In this document: piece by piece, positions 52,997 to 61,860 of the stretch
Layout of the letters: each line of letters opens with the position of its first letter
How positions within the stretch are numbered: position 1 is the stretch's first letter
DNA from: Acetobacteraceae bacterium ESL0709
GTDB taxonomy: Bacteria; Pseudomonadota; Alphaproteobacteria; Acetobacterales; Acetobacteraceae
NCBI GenBank assembly: GCA_029433415.1
Contig: JAQTIA010000003.1
Coordinates: 772,501 to 836,500, forward strand
Reading direction: 5' to 3'
Length of the DNA: 64,000 bases
Program-made: the position numbers and the translations under genes
Notes under the pieces: model-generated
Database searches by the model: none
Seen by the model: only the letters and a program-made list of their open reading frames with translations
Told to the model about the DNA's origin: nothing

Positions 52997-54199
52997 ATGG
53001 TCTCCTCAATCATGCCGAATTACAAACGTTTTGACCTTGCCTTTACACAGGGCGAGGGCGCATGGCTGTTCGGGACAGACGGACGACGATACCTTGATTT
53101 TGGAGCCGGAATTGCCGTCTCCTCTCTGGGACATGACCATCCGAAACTTGTCAAGGCCATTACCGATCAGGCCGGCAAGGTGATGCATGTCTCCAATCTC
53201 TACCGCATTCCGCAAGCCGAGGCGCTGGCTGACCTGCTCGTCGAAAACAGCTTTGCCGATTCCGTCCTGTTCTGCAATTCAGGAGCCGAGGCCAACGAGG
53301 CACTCGTCAAGCTTATCCGTCGTGCGCAGTTCAAAAACGGACACCCGGAAAGAACGCGCATCATATGCTTTAACGGCGCCTTCCACGGGCGTACGCTGGC
53401 AATGATCTCCGCAACCGGAAATCCTGCCTATCTGGAAGGTTTTGGCCCTCGGGTTGAAGGGTTTGACCATGTCGCTTTTAATGACCTGGAAGCGGTCAAG
53501 GCAGCCATCACTCCAGAAACGGCCGGCATCCTGATAGAACCCATTCAGGGAGAAAGCGGGATTCAGTCAGCTACACCTGAATTCCTTCAGGGGCTGCGCG
53601 CCCTGTGCAACCAGCATGATCTCTATCTGGGCATTGACGAGGTCCAGACCGGCATGGGGCGCACTGGCACACTTTTTGCCTATGAAGCCGCCGGAATCGA
53701 ACCCGATGTCGTTTCTGTTGCCAAGGGAATCGGCGGAGGTTTCCCTCTTGGAGCCGTACTGGCCCGTGAGAAGCTCGCCAGACACCTCACGCCAGGAACG
53801 CATGGTTCAACCTATGGCGGCAACCCCCTTGCCTGCGCCGCAGGGCTTGCCGTCGTGCAAGAAATCCTGAAACCTGGGTTTCTTGAGCATGTGCGTAAAA
53901 CCGGCCAGAGCTTTGGTCAGATGCTTGAAAAACTCGTAGAGGATTATCCTGATGTCTTCTCTGAAGTGCGTGGACGAGGACTGATGCGCGGTCTGCAATG
54001 TAAAATCCCCATTAGCGAGGTTCTGCCCGCCGTAATGAGAGAGGGCCTGCTGGCTGTCGGCGCAGGGGGGAATGTCCTGCGTCTTGTACCCCCTCTCATC
54101 GTCTCCAGGGCAGAATGCCAGGAGGCCGTCAACCGTATTGGAGCCGCCTGCGAAAAACTCACGCAGCCTCTTTCACAAAATCAGGAAGACCGCGTATGA
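52997..54199 (+). CDS. argD: Acetylornithine aminotransferase
   Basis: 400 residues. PLP-dependent transaminase of arginine synthesis, often also acting in lysine synthesis as succinyl-DAP aminotransferase. Evidence: AWLFGTDGRRYLDFGAGIAVSSLGHDHP near the N terminus, NSGAEANEALVKL, LIEPIQGESGI, IDEVQTGMGRTG, and the PLP lysine in SVAKGIGGGFPLGAV (near residue 240). The start VSSIMPNY fits relatives. The stop overlaps the argF start by 4 nt. Confidence 0.96.
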   Translation: MVSSIMPNYKRFDLAFTQGEGAWLFGTDGRRYLDFGAGIAVSSLGHDHPKLVKAITDQAGKVMHVSNLYRIPQAEALADLLVENSFADSVLFCNSGAEANEALVKLIRRAQFKNGHPERTRIICFNGAFHGRTLAMISATGNPAYLEGFGPRVEGFDHVAFNDLEAVKAAITPETAGILIEPIQGESGIQSATPEFLQGLRALCNQHDLYLGIDEVQTGMGRTGTLFAYEAAGIEPDVVSVAKGIGGGFPLGAVLAREKLARHLTPGTHGSTYGGNPLACAAGLAVVQEILKPGFLEHVRKTGQSFGQMLEKLVEDYPDVFSEVRGRGLMRGLQCKIPISEVLPAVMREGLLAVGAGGNVLRLVPPLIVSRAECQEAVNRIGAACEKLTQPLSQNQEDRV

Positions 54200-55149
54200 G
54201 CCGCTCTCAGACCACACAAAAAGCCGCCATCAGGCATTTTCTTGATCTGAAGGAATGCAGCTCTGCTGACCTGCGGACCATCCTTGACCTAGGCGCACGC
54301 GTCAAGGCTATGCAAGAGGGTCGCCGCCATCCCCTCCATCCAGAACAACCTCTGGCTGGACGTACATTAGGGCTGATCATGGCCCAGCCTTCAACGCGCA
54401 CACGCGTTTCGTTCGAAGTGGGCATGACCCAGCTTGGGGGAGCCGTCACGGTGCTTTCCCCTTCCGACATGCAACTGGGGCGTGGTGAAACCATTGCCGA
54501 TACAGCACGCGTACTCTCTCGTTTTCTCGACATTATTGTCTTACGCACGGGGCATGATGCCAATCTACGCGAACTGGCCACATGGAGTTCTGTCCCTGTG
54601 ATTAACGGGCTGACGCCCGTTTCGCACCCCATACAGATTCTGGCTGACGTCCTGACTTTCGAGGAGCATCGTGGCCCCATCACCGGGCGTACACTGGCCT
54701 GGGTTGGCGACGGCAATAATGTCGCCACTTCGTTGATCGAAGCTGCGGCCCTGCTCGGCTTCTCGCTCCGACTGGCAACACCTGAAGGATTTGAGCCTTC
54801 ACATCATGCCGTAAAATGGGCCCGCGAGCATGGTGCCACTATCATAACCACGCAGGATCCTCTGGAGGCCGTCAAGGGAGCCGATGCTGTCATTACCGAT
54901 ACGTGGGTCAGTATGGGAGATACGGACGCAGACCGCCGTCACAGGCTTTTCAGGCCTTATCAGGTCAATGACGCGTTAATGGAGCATGCCTCCAAAGATG
55001 CTCTTTTCATGCACTGCCTGCCTGCCCATATTGGCGAAGAGGTCAGCAAGGACGTTTTTGAAGGCCCTCATTCTGTTGTGTTTGACGAAGCTGAAAACCG
55101 CCTGCACAGCCAGAAGGGACTGCTCCTATGGTGTCTGGGCAAGGACTAA
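54196..55149 (+). CDS. argF: Ornithine carbamoyltransferase
   Basis: 317 residues. Makes citrulline from ornithine and carbamoyl phosphate. Carbamoyl phosphate site QPSTRTRVSFE near residue 62, ornithine loop MGDTDA near 240, and the catalytic MHCLPAHIGEE near 275 are intact. The N-terminal HFLDLKECSSADLRTIL is typical. The ATG overlaps the argD stop, indicating an argD-argF operon. hslO follows after 69 nt and may be co-transcribed. Confidence 0.97.
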   Translation: MSRSQTTQKAAIRHFLDLKECSSADLRTILDLGARVKAMQEGRRHPLHPEQPLAGRTLGLIMAQPSTRTRVSFEVGMTQLGGAVTVLSPSDMQLGRGETIADTARVLSRFLDIIVLRTGHDANLRELATWSSVPVINGLTPVSHPIQILADVLTFEEHRGPITGRTLAWVGDGNNVATSLIEAAALLGFSLRLATPEGFEPSHHAVKWAREHGATIITTQDPLEAVKGADAVITDTWVSMGDTDADRRHRLFRPYQVNDALMEHASKDALFMHCLPAHIGEEVSKDVFEGPHSVVFDEAENRLHSQKGLLLWCLGKD

Positions 55150-55218
55150 GACACTTGCAGAAAGCGTGCAGACTTCTTACCTGAATAAGAGATAATTACT
55201 ATTTAAAGGTCGGATTAC

Positions 55219-56190
55219 ATGACGGCAAATGATATGGAAGCACGCCCTGAAACGTTACGCCCAGAGGGAGTGCCCAACCTTTCTGTGCCGCATGCCGTTC
55301 TTCCCTTCTATCTGGCTCATGCGCCCGTCAGAGGGCGGCTGGTCCGTCTGGGGCCTCTGGCCCATGCGCTCCTGTCACGCCATAATTATCCAGACGAAGT
55401 CCTGAAACTGGGTGGTCAAGCGCTCGCGCTCGTCGCTTGCATGGCGACAGCCCTGAAATTCGAAGGCTCTTTCTCTCTTCAGATAAAAGGAGATGGGCCT
55501 GTTTCCCTGCTCCTTGCCGATTGCACAGATAAGGGTGCCCTGCGTTTTACAGCCCAGTTAAATGAAGAGGCCCCCTCGCGTCTCCCAGCTGAACCTTCGG
55601 CCCTTCTGGGAAAGGGATATCTGGCCTTTACGGTCGATCAGGGCGCGGACACGGAACGCCATCAGGGAATCGTTGCCCTTGAGGGGGATTCTCTTTCAGG
55701 GATGGCCGAACATTATTTTTCAACCAGTGAGCAATATCCATGCTTCATCCGTCTCTTTTCTGAACGGCTGAACGGAGAGTGGCAAGCTGCTGCATTAGTC
55801 CTTGAGCGTATCGCCGGCGAAGGTGGTCAGGCACAGGAACTCACAGATAATGATGAATTTGACGACGCCTGGGAGACAGCCTGTACTTTTGCAGCCTCTC
55901 TGAAACAGTCAGAAATTTTTGATCACGCTTTGGGTAGCTCTGCGCTTGTCAGGCGACTTTTTGGCACACTTGATGTTGTGGAAGGAACATTCAGGCCCCT
56001 GAGCTTCGGCTGCCGTTGCAACCGCGAGCGCCTGGCGACTCTTCTTGAAACCTTCGGCGACGATGATCTTGACCATATGGCTGAAGACGGGATCATCCAG
56101 ATGGATTGTAATTTCTGCAACACGCACTTCACCTTCCCACGCGATACTCTTTCCCATACTGGTCATAAGGCCAGTATGTCCATTTCCTGA
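55219..56190 (+). CDS. hslO: Redox-regulated chaperone Hsp33
   Basis: 323 residues. Holdase chaperone switched on by oxidative unfolding. The C-terminal zinc switch is present as CRCNRER (near residue 261) and CNFCNTHF (near residue 300), the CxC and CxxC pairs. The N-terminal domain has RGRLVRLGPLAHALLSRHNYP, relatively long for Hsp33. It follows argF, a link seen in other alphaproteobacteria, and precedes an unknown gene with only 19 nt between. Confidence 0.95.
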   Translation: MTANDMEARPETLRPEGVPNLSVPHAVLPFYLAHAPVRGRLVRLGPLAHALLSRHNYPDEVLKLGGQALALVACMATALKFEGSFSLQIKGDGPVSLLLADCTDKGALRFTAQLNEEAPSRLPAEPSALLGKGYLAFTVDQGADTERHQGIVALEGDSLSGMAEHYFSTSEQYPCFIRLFSERLNGEWQAAALVLERIAGEGGQAQELTDNDEFDDAWETACTFAASLKQSEIFDHALGSSALVRRLFGTLDVVEGTFRPLSFGCRCNRERLATLLETFGDDDLDHMAEDGIIQMDCNFCNTHFTFPRDTLSHTGHKASMSIS

Positions 56191-56209
56191 TGACGGGAGG
56201 AAAGTGACT

Positions 56210-57277
56210 GTGCCTTCGGTTGATCTCTCTTCAATCATCGTCGATGACAGGCCTGTAACAAAACTCTATCCTGGCTGGAAAGCCATGAAGCGTCTCAAGG
56301 TCACGCCGGATGTGGACATTGTCCACCTCAAGGAACTGGAAACCGGGAAAGAAGCTGTATGGTGGCTTGATAAGGAGGGAAAGCACCTGGCGAGCCACGC
56401 CATTGTGCTGCCCAAAGACTATCAGGAAAAACTTATCTCCTATGTAGAACCTGTTCTGGCACCATTGCAGCTGAACATGCAGCTGCCAAGACCTGAGGGG
56501 CTTTCCGAAGAGGCGGAAGAGATCAGAAAATATCTCACCAGCCTTCCTTACCCCGTACTCTTTGAAATCATAATGCTCTGGTGCAGTATTAAAATTGCCA
56601 AGACCATGACCTTTACACCAGAACAAGTCACAGGAATCAGCGTCCGCCTGGATGGTGACACTGTTGTGACGTTCCCTCCGGATTCCATCAGTCAACTCGT
56701 GGCAACGCCTTTCATGACTGACAAAGCCATTCCGGTTTCGTCTCCCTTTTCGGGAGCTCTCCTAGAGGAACAGCTTAAGTTTGAGTCCCCTGGAGGGCCT
56801 TTTGCGCGCTTCTTTGACCCCAAAGCACGTGTCGTCTTCTATCTTTTCTGGAACAGACAACCAGACAGGACAGATGTCATTTTCTATTATCCCCGGGGTT
56901 GCCTGCTCATAGGGCACGGCCCCGTGGCGGAGCTCTTCCCCCTTTGGGTCATGTTCTTTTTTCTGCTTTATAATGATAGACTCGTCGCCTTACAGCACAG
57001 ACCCGCCCCTTTGCCGGAGACATTACCAGAGCCCAAACCTGTTGCCGAACTGACTCCTGCGCCGAACCCCGTATCCGATTTCTACCCAGAAACCGGAGAA
57101 CTTACGCCAAGCTTCGCTTCTGACCCCGAAGCCAATATTACGCTGGAGGATCTCAGTAACGGACTGGTTTCTGATATCTGGGAAATAACGGAATCCAAGG
57201 AGCTGCCGCCCATGGAGTTTCCCTTCACCGCCGATATACCCCTTCCTTTTGTCCCTTTCCCCGATGACAAGAAATAA
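56210..57277 (+). CDS. Hypothetical protein, no family recognised
   Basis: About 355 residues. No signal peptide. One hydrophobic stretch near residues 240-255 (ELFPLWVMFFFLLYNDRLVAL) could be membrane-associated but contains charges. The middle is rich in beta-type sequence with Trp, Phe and Pro. The last 110 residues are Pro/Glu-rich and acidic with repeated LPEPKPV-type motifs, likely disordered. The start is a GTG at 56210 (or 56204), behind GGGAGG. It begins 19 nt after hslO and is followed by a lipoprotein gene in the same direction. Confidence 0.75.
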   Translation: MPSVDLSSIIVDDRPVTKLYPGWKAMKRLKVTPDVDIVHLKELETGKEAVWWLDKEGKHLASHAIVLPKDYQEKLISYVEPVLAPLQLNMQLPRPEGLSEEAEEIRKYLTSLPYPVLFEIIMLWCSIKIAKTMTFTPEQVTGISVRLDGDTVVTFPPDSISQLVATPFMTDKAIPVSSPFSGALLEEQLKFESPGGPFARFFDPKARVVFYLFWNRQPDRTDVIFYYPRGCLLIGHGPVAELFPLWVMFFFLLYNDRLVALQHRPAPLPETLPEPKPVAELTPAPNPVSDFYPETGELTPSFASDPEANITLEDLSNGLVSDIWEITESKELPPMEFPFTADIPLPFVPFPDDKK

Positions 57278-57357
57278 CGCATCGTCACATAAACCAAAAT
57301 AACTTGTCACTTGGGCAGGAAACCGGTCATGATAACCTTTTTAACGAAGATATTGCC

Positions 57358-58185
57358 ATGATATTCCCAGAAGAAACATCTTCCATTCCCTCCCGTAAAA
57401 GTCCTTTCCTGAAAGCTGCTTCATGTATCGGGCTGTTATCATTTCTGGTCGGATGCGCAGACCATCCACCCGAGACATTTCCAAAGCCTGACTACAGCTA
57501 TCTACCAAAAATGAATCTGAACATTGCCAGACTTGATGTTTCTGACGATGCCGTCCCAAAGAAAAACAGTCTCGCCGCCAAAAGCCCCATACCGCCGGAT
57601 GAGACACTAAGGTTGATGGCCCATCAGCGCCTTAACCCAACCGGCACTAGTGGAGCGGGCCTGTTCACCATTACGGAAGCACGCATATCTGGCACTTCAG
57701 ATGATATTCTGATCGGGGATATGACCGTACGTCTCACACTTGATGACGACACACATGGGCGTCATGCTGAAATCATCGCGCAAGTAACGCACCAGGATAA
57801 TTTATCCGGCAAGAACTCGAAACAGCATGAGCTTTATGAGCTTACCCGACGTCTCATGGACGATATGAATGTGGAGCTTGAATACCAAATCCGCAAAAAT
57901 ATGGGTAGTTGGCTGACAGACGCCACTGGCACGCCCCTGAATGCTGCCATAAAAAGTCAGAGTCTTGATAATATTACGGCAGGAAGTAATAATCCCGGCC
58001 TCGCTAACGAACCAGGCCGGAATCCCCTCCAGTCCCCAGGGGAAATGACCGCGCCTTCAGCGAATCCCATGACGCCGGCCATGAACAAGAGATCTGAATA
58101 TTCCCCCGACGCGTCATCTACTACACCTGAGACTCCTGAAACACTGCTTCACTCTCCTCCACCCGGTGAGCTCAGCCTCCCATAA
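57358..58185 (+). CDS. Hypothetical lipoprotein
   Basis: 275 residues. A signal peptide with a charged N-region ends in LLSFLVGC (Cys33). A central folded part (about 75-185) contains DETLRLMAHQRLNPTGTSGAG, TITEARISGTSDDILIGDMTVRLTLDDD and a helical DDMNVELEYQIRKNMGSWL. The C-terminal 80 residues are Pro/Ser/Thr-rich and disordered. No family recognised. It is the last gene of the argD-argF-hslO-unknown group and ends before a convergent hairpin. Confidence 0.75.
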   Translation: MIFPEETSSIPSRKSPFLKAASCIGLLSFLVGCADHPPETFPKPDYSYLPKMNLNIARLDVSDDAVPKKNSLAAKSPIPPDETLRLMAHQRLNPTGTSGAGLFTITEARISGTSDDILIGDMTVRLTLDDDTHGRHAEIIAQVTHQDNLSGKNSKQHELYELTRRLMDDMNVELEYQIRKNMGSWLTDATGTPLNAAIKSQSLDNITAGSNNPGLANEPGRNPLQSPGEMTAPSANPMTPAMNKRSEYSPDASSTTPETPETLLHSPPPGELSLP

Positions 58186-58201
58186 ACTAAAAGCATCACT
58201 C

Positions 58202-58230
58202 ATGAGCCTTTCCTTAGAAGAAAGGCTCAT
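58202..58230. terminator. Perfect hairpin between convergent genes
   Basis: ATGAGCCTTTC at 58202-58212 pairs perfectly with GAAAGGCTCAT at 58220-58230, 7-nt loop. It lies in the 65-nt gap between the lipoprotein gene and the convergent AGE epimerase gene. No T tract follows on either strand. Confidence 0.65.
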
Positions 58231-58250
58231 ATGAGTCGGCACTCTGTTTT

Positions 58251-59426
58251 CTACAGCAGCACAATCTCCCGCCCCGCACCATAAATATGGTAGAGCGAAC
58301 TGGCCGGCATATAATCGACTTTGGGTTTCTGATCCGCCTCTCGCTGGTCAACCCAGCCGCCCTGAAGCGGCAGGGGCATATAATGGTCCAGAAAATGATG
58401 GTTCAAAGACCAGAATATATGCTTCTGCTCTTCATCCATTGAACCAAGAAACTGGCTCTGACGCCTGATCAGCTCGGTCTGGGGCCAGATGCGGGTGGAA
58501 TATTCCAACACTGTACCGTCTTCCGTAATCGCATCAAAGACAAAACCCGTCTCCGAGTCACATCCCTTTCTCCGGCCAACCTGAAAAAGACGAGTTTTTA
58601 CCTGCTCAATGACTTCAGGACTCACAACCGAAAGCCCTGTCAGGCGTCTATATTCTCCAAGAAGCCATGACCATTCAAACAGGTGCCCTGGTTCCACACG
58701 ATTTTGCCCCCATTCCTTCTGGGGATGCCACTCTTTATCCATAAATTCGTACAGGACACCTGAACGTGGATCAATGAAATGGCGCAGAGCCAATGCCACA
58801 ATCCCAGAGGCCTGAACGAGATAAAACTCATCCTGCATCGCTTCAGCAAGCACGAGAAAGGCTTCCAGAAGATGCATATGCGGATTTTGGGACCTCTGAT
58901 CATCCCGGGCAGGCACCATCGTGATAAATCCCCCACCAGGAAGACTAAAAATGCTCCTGATAATCTCCGCAGTCTCCCGCGCCAGCCGACGATAATGCGC
59001 CTCCTGCGTCAGGCGGTACGCCCAGCCATAAGCAAAGAGAATAAAGGCATGCGCATAAAGATCACGCACTCCACTCGCCACGCTATTATCGGAGGCCAGA
59101 GAGAAAACCCAGCCCGGTGCGCCATCGCCCTGGTAATAGAAGCGTTCCAGAACAGAAAGCGTCTTTAAGGCCTGTTCTGCCCCATCATTGTAAAACCCAT
59201 CAATATGCGCGCGGCAATACGTCGCAATCTGGCGCGCCTGCACCATAAGACGTAACTGAGGCAGAGCGATGGCCTGCCCTTCCCAGCTTAATCTTTCATG
59301 ATAAAGCTGACGCTTGTGATCAAAACCCTGTTGACGCCAAAATGGCAGGGAATGCTCCACAAGATGGCTATGCCATTTGTAAGCGATATTCTCCTGCGTA
59401 AAAAAGGAAGAAGGCTTTCTGTCCAT
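58251..59426 (-). CDS. AGE family epimerase/isomerase
   Basis: 391 residues. Alpha/alpha barrel family of N-acylglucosamine 2-epimerases and mannose/glucose isomerases. Family features: RLMVQARQIATYCRAHIDG, LYAHAFILFAYGWAYRLT, NPHMHLLEAFLVLAEA with the conserved His pair, EPGHLFEWSWLLGEY with catalytic His, and RIWPQTELIRRQ. The substrate cannot be read. It follows hldE by 10 nt on the same strand, so a role with nucleotide-sugar or lipopolysaccharide precursors, such as mannose-fructose isomerisation, is an inference from context. Confidence 0.9.
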   Translation of the reverse strand: MDRKPSSFFTQENIAYKWHSHLVEHSLPFWRQQGFDHKRQLYHERLSWEGQAIALPQLRLMVQARQIATYCRAHIDGFYNDGAEQALKTLSVLERFYYQGDGAPGWVFSLASDNSVASGVRDLYAHAFILFAYGWAYRLTQEAHYRRLARETAEIIRSIFSLPGGGFITMVPARDDQRSQNPHMHLLEAFLVLAEAMQDEFYLVQASGIVALALRHFIDPRSGVLYEFMDKEWHPQKEWGQNRVEPGHLFEWSWLLGEYRRLTGLSVVSPEVIEQVKTRLFQVGRRKGCDSETGFVFDAITEDGTVLEYSTRIWPQTELIRRQSQFLGSMDEEQKHIFWSLNHHFLDHYMPLPLQGGWVDQREADQKPKVDYMPASSLYHIYGAGREIVLL

Positions 59427-59436
59427 AATCTCAGAT

Positions 59437-60900
59437 CTACGCCTCTGTTATGTCCCGATGCCGTTTCTTCGGACCAAGAATTTTTTGCGCCAGAGCCGTC
59501 GTTGAGCGCCCGGCAACCAGATCAACCAGCACCACCCTGCCACCACAGGATTTGACAAAATCACCGCCTATAACCTGATCTTCCTTATAGTCAGAACCTT
59601 TGACAAGAACATCAGGCCTTACGGCCATAATCGTCTCAAGTGGTGTATCTTCCTCAAAAATCACTACAAGATCGACCCCTTTCAACGCCCCTATAACAAT
59701 TGCCCTGGCTTTCTGGTCCTGAAAGGGTCGTTCACTTCCCTTCAGGCGTCTCACTGATTCGTCACTGTTCAATGCAACAATCAGGCGATCTCCCAAGGCA
59801 GCGGCCTGCTGAATGAGCGAAATATGTCCGGGATGCAAAAGATCAAAACAACCATTGGTAAAAACAACCCTCTCCCCCATGCTCCGCCACTCCGCCGCAA
59901 TTTCGCAAGCGGCAGCCAATGAGACAGGAAGTCCCTCGCCTCGTTGCTCCTGATGCAGGACAGCACTCAGCTCAGCACGCGTAACGATCGCCGTACCGAC
60001 TTTTCCTACCACAATGGAGGCTGCAACCGTCGCATACTGGATGGCTGTCTCAAGAGTCTGTCCTGCCGAAAGCATGGCAGCCACAGTGGCCACAACCGTA
60101 TCACCGGCACCGGAAACATCATAAACTTCAGACCGTCTGACCGCTGCATGGAATACCGTACCATCACGCCGGACCAGTGTCATTCCTTCTTCGGAACGCG
60201 TGACCAGTACATCGCCGCCACATTGCCCTATGACCTTGCGGGCCGCCTGCTCCACCTCTTGATCGTTACCGAGAGGCATATTGGTCGCAATACGCATTTC
60301 CTGCCGATTGGGAGTAATCAGGGATGCCCCATGATATGCTGAAAAATCCTTGCGCTTGGGATCCACAATAACAGGGATGGAACGTTTATGGGCCTCAGCA
60401 AAAATAACCTGAAGCAGCTCATCGGACAAAACGCCCTTGGCATAGTCAGAACAGACAAGAACTCTCGCCCCCTCAAGCGCCCTGACTATGGACGCAACCA
60501 GCTTCTGCGTTGTTTCCTCTGAAAAAGGCCTCACATGCTCTTCATCAATACGCACAATCTGCTGCTGACCGCTCATCACACGGGTTTTGGTAATAGTCGT
60601 CCAGTCGGGATCACTCACAAGGCCGGAAAGATCAATCCGAGGGTTTTCCAACAAGCTCCGGCGTAATAGCTCAGCTGGACTGTCTGTCCCCACCAACCCG
60701 ACAAGGGCAACCTCGCAGCCGAGAGACGCGGCATTAAGGGCAACATTGGCCGCTCCGCCTGGTGTGGAACGACGACTGGAATGAAGCAGGACCGGCACCG
60801 GCGCCTCGGGCGAGATACGTTCCACACGCCCAGTGACATAACAATCAAGAAGGAGGTCGCCAATAACGACGATACGTCCGAAATCAAGCGCTTCGATCAT
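59437..60900 (-). CDS. hldE: Bifunctional heptose kinase / ADP-heptose synthase HldE
   Basis: 487 residues. The N-terminal ribokinase-type domain phosphorylates heptose 7-phosphate (GDLLLDCYVTGRVERISPEAPVPV, and the catalytic VSGAGDTVVAT near residue 260). The C-terminal cytidylyltransferase-type domain (from about 345) has VVFTNGCFDLLHPGHISLI. The product feeds ADP-heptose synthesis for the lipopolysaccharide core. It follows gmhB, 3 nt apart, which supplies the intermediate step. gmhA and hldD are not in the window. Confidence 0.96.
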   Translation of the reverse strand: MIEALDFGRIVVIGDLLLDCYVTGRVERISPEAPVPVLLHSSRRSTPGGAANVALNAASLGCEVALVGLVGTDSPAELLRRSLLENPRIDLSGLVSDPDWTTITKTRVMSGQQQIVRIDEEHVRPFSEETTQKLVASIVRALEGARVLVCSDYAKGVLSDELLQVIFAEAHKRSIPVIVDPKRKDFSAYHGASLITPNRQEMRIATNMPLGNDQEVEQAARKVIGQCGGDVLVTRSEEGMTLVRRDGTVFHAAVRRSEVYDVSGAGDTVVATVAAMLSAGQTLETAIQYATVAASIVVGKVGTAIVTRAELSAVLHQEQRGEGLPVSLAAACEIAAEWRSMGERVVFTNGCFDLLHPGHISLIQQAAALGDRLIVALNSDESVRRLKGSERPFQDQKARAIVIGALKGVDLVVIFEEDTPLETIMAVRPDVLVKGSDYKEDQVIGGDFVKSCGGRVVLVDLVAGRSTTALAQKILGPKKRHRDITEA

Positions 60901-60903
60901 GTT

Positions 60904-61437
60904 CTACGCCCCCTTCTCATGCCGCTTTTTCACAAGCTGGCGCACAAACAGGTCCAGATTATCTGAATGAAACATATAACCTTCAATGGAGGCAGCCTGC
61001 GCTGCTTCCATATCCGTTTCCCTATCGCCTATCAGAAAAGAACAAGCCGGATCAATACCGTAAGCCTCTATGGCCTTGAGTATCATGCCAGGCCGGGGTT
61101 TACGGTCGGGATGATCACACCGATAGCGTTCAATAACAGCCTGCGGATGATAAGGGCAATAATAGAAACCATCAACCGCCCCGCCTTTTTCGGCCAGACG
61201 CGCCTGAAGCAGGGCGTTAAAATCCCTGACCTGCCCTTCAGAAAATAATCCGCGCGCAACACCGGACTGATTGGAAACAACAATAAGAAGATAACCGCAT
61301 GATTTCAGAAAAGCCAGAGCTTCTGCCGCTCCTCCCATCATAATCAGATCTTCAGGACGATGAGGGTAATGTGTATCGACATTCAGGACACCATCACGAT
61401 CCAGAAAAACTGCCGGCTTCCCCCGGGAGAACGGCAT
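60904..61437 (-). CDS. gmhB: D-glycero-D-manno-heptose 1,7-bisphosphate phosphatase
   Basis: 177 residues. HAD-type phosphatase with FLDRDGVLNVDTHYPHRPEDL at the N terminus (nucleophile Asp), VVSNQSGVARG near residue 54, a zinc-binding CPYHP and later Cys loop (YRCDHPDRKPRPGMI), and IGDRETDMEAA with the final acid. It removes the 1-phosphate between the two reactions of HldE. Tight spacing with hldE indicates an operon. Confidence 0.95.
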   Translation of the reverse strand: MPFSRGKPAVFLDRDGVLNVDTHYPHRPEDLIMMGGAAEALAFLKSCGYLLIVVSNQSGVARGLFSEGQVRDFNALLQARLAEKGGAVDGFYYCPYHPQAVIERYRCDHPDRKPRPGMILKAIEAYGIDPACSFLIGDRETDMEAAQAASIEGYMFHSDNLDLFVRQLVKKRHEKGA

Positions 61438-61458
61438 GGCTCTTATCTCCAGAGAAAA

Positions 61459-61860
61459 TCAGGACCCTTCGAGCAGGCTCTGATAATTAAAGGAAAAACT
61501 TTTCAGTCTCTTAAACCACAGGGCTGGGTCACTCCCCTCTTCCAGCACAACACTGTCAACGCCACATCGTTTCAGAAAATCCGCCTGATCAGGAAGAATA
61601 TGCCCCTCAACGCGAATTTCTCCTTCAAAATGCAGATATTCCCTCAAGGTCCGCGCCTGCGTGAAAGCACGCCCATCCCTGAACGTCGGGAACTGAAGAA
61701 GGACCAATTGCAGTGACGCCATAAAAGGGCGAAGTTCCTCTGCTTCTTCCTCTGGCTTGAGCAGAACGGCCTGTCCCTTGCTCCCTGCCTTGAGATCAGC
61801 CAGAGAAACCATCGTCTCGAAATAGTGGGCCTTGCGTGATCCCAGATCAAGCAGTTGCAT
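61459..61860 (-). CDS. DUF934 protein of the sulfite reduction operon
   Basis: 133 residues. The DUF934 pattern is visible in PFMASLQLVLLQFPTFRDGRAFTQARTLREYLHFEGEIRVEGHILPDQADFLKRCGVDSVVL. The family is linked to cysI in many proteobacteria; its biochemical role is unknown. AAGGAGG lies six nt upstream of the ATG at 61860, inside the end of cysI, so the two genes overlap by 14 nt and are co-translated. An ATG at 61884 is less likely. Confidence 0.9.
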   Translation of the reverse strand: MQLLDLGSRKAHYFETMVSLADLKAGSKGQAVLLKPEEEAEELRPFMASLQLVLLQFPTFRDGRAFTQARTLREYLHFEGEIRVEGHILPDQADFLKRCGVDSVVLEEGSDPALWFKRLKSFSFNYQSLLEGS

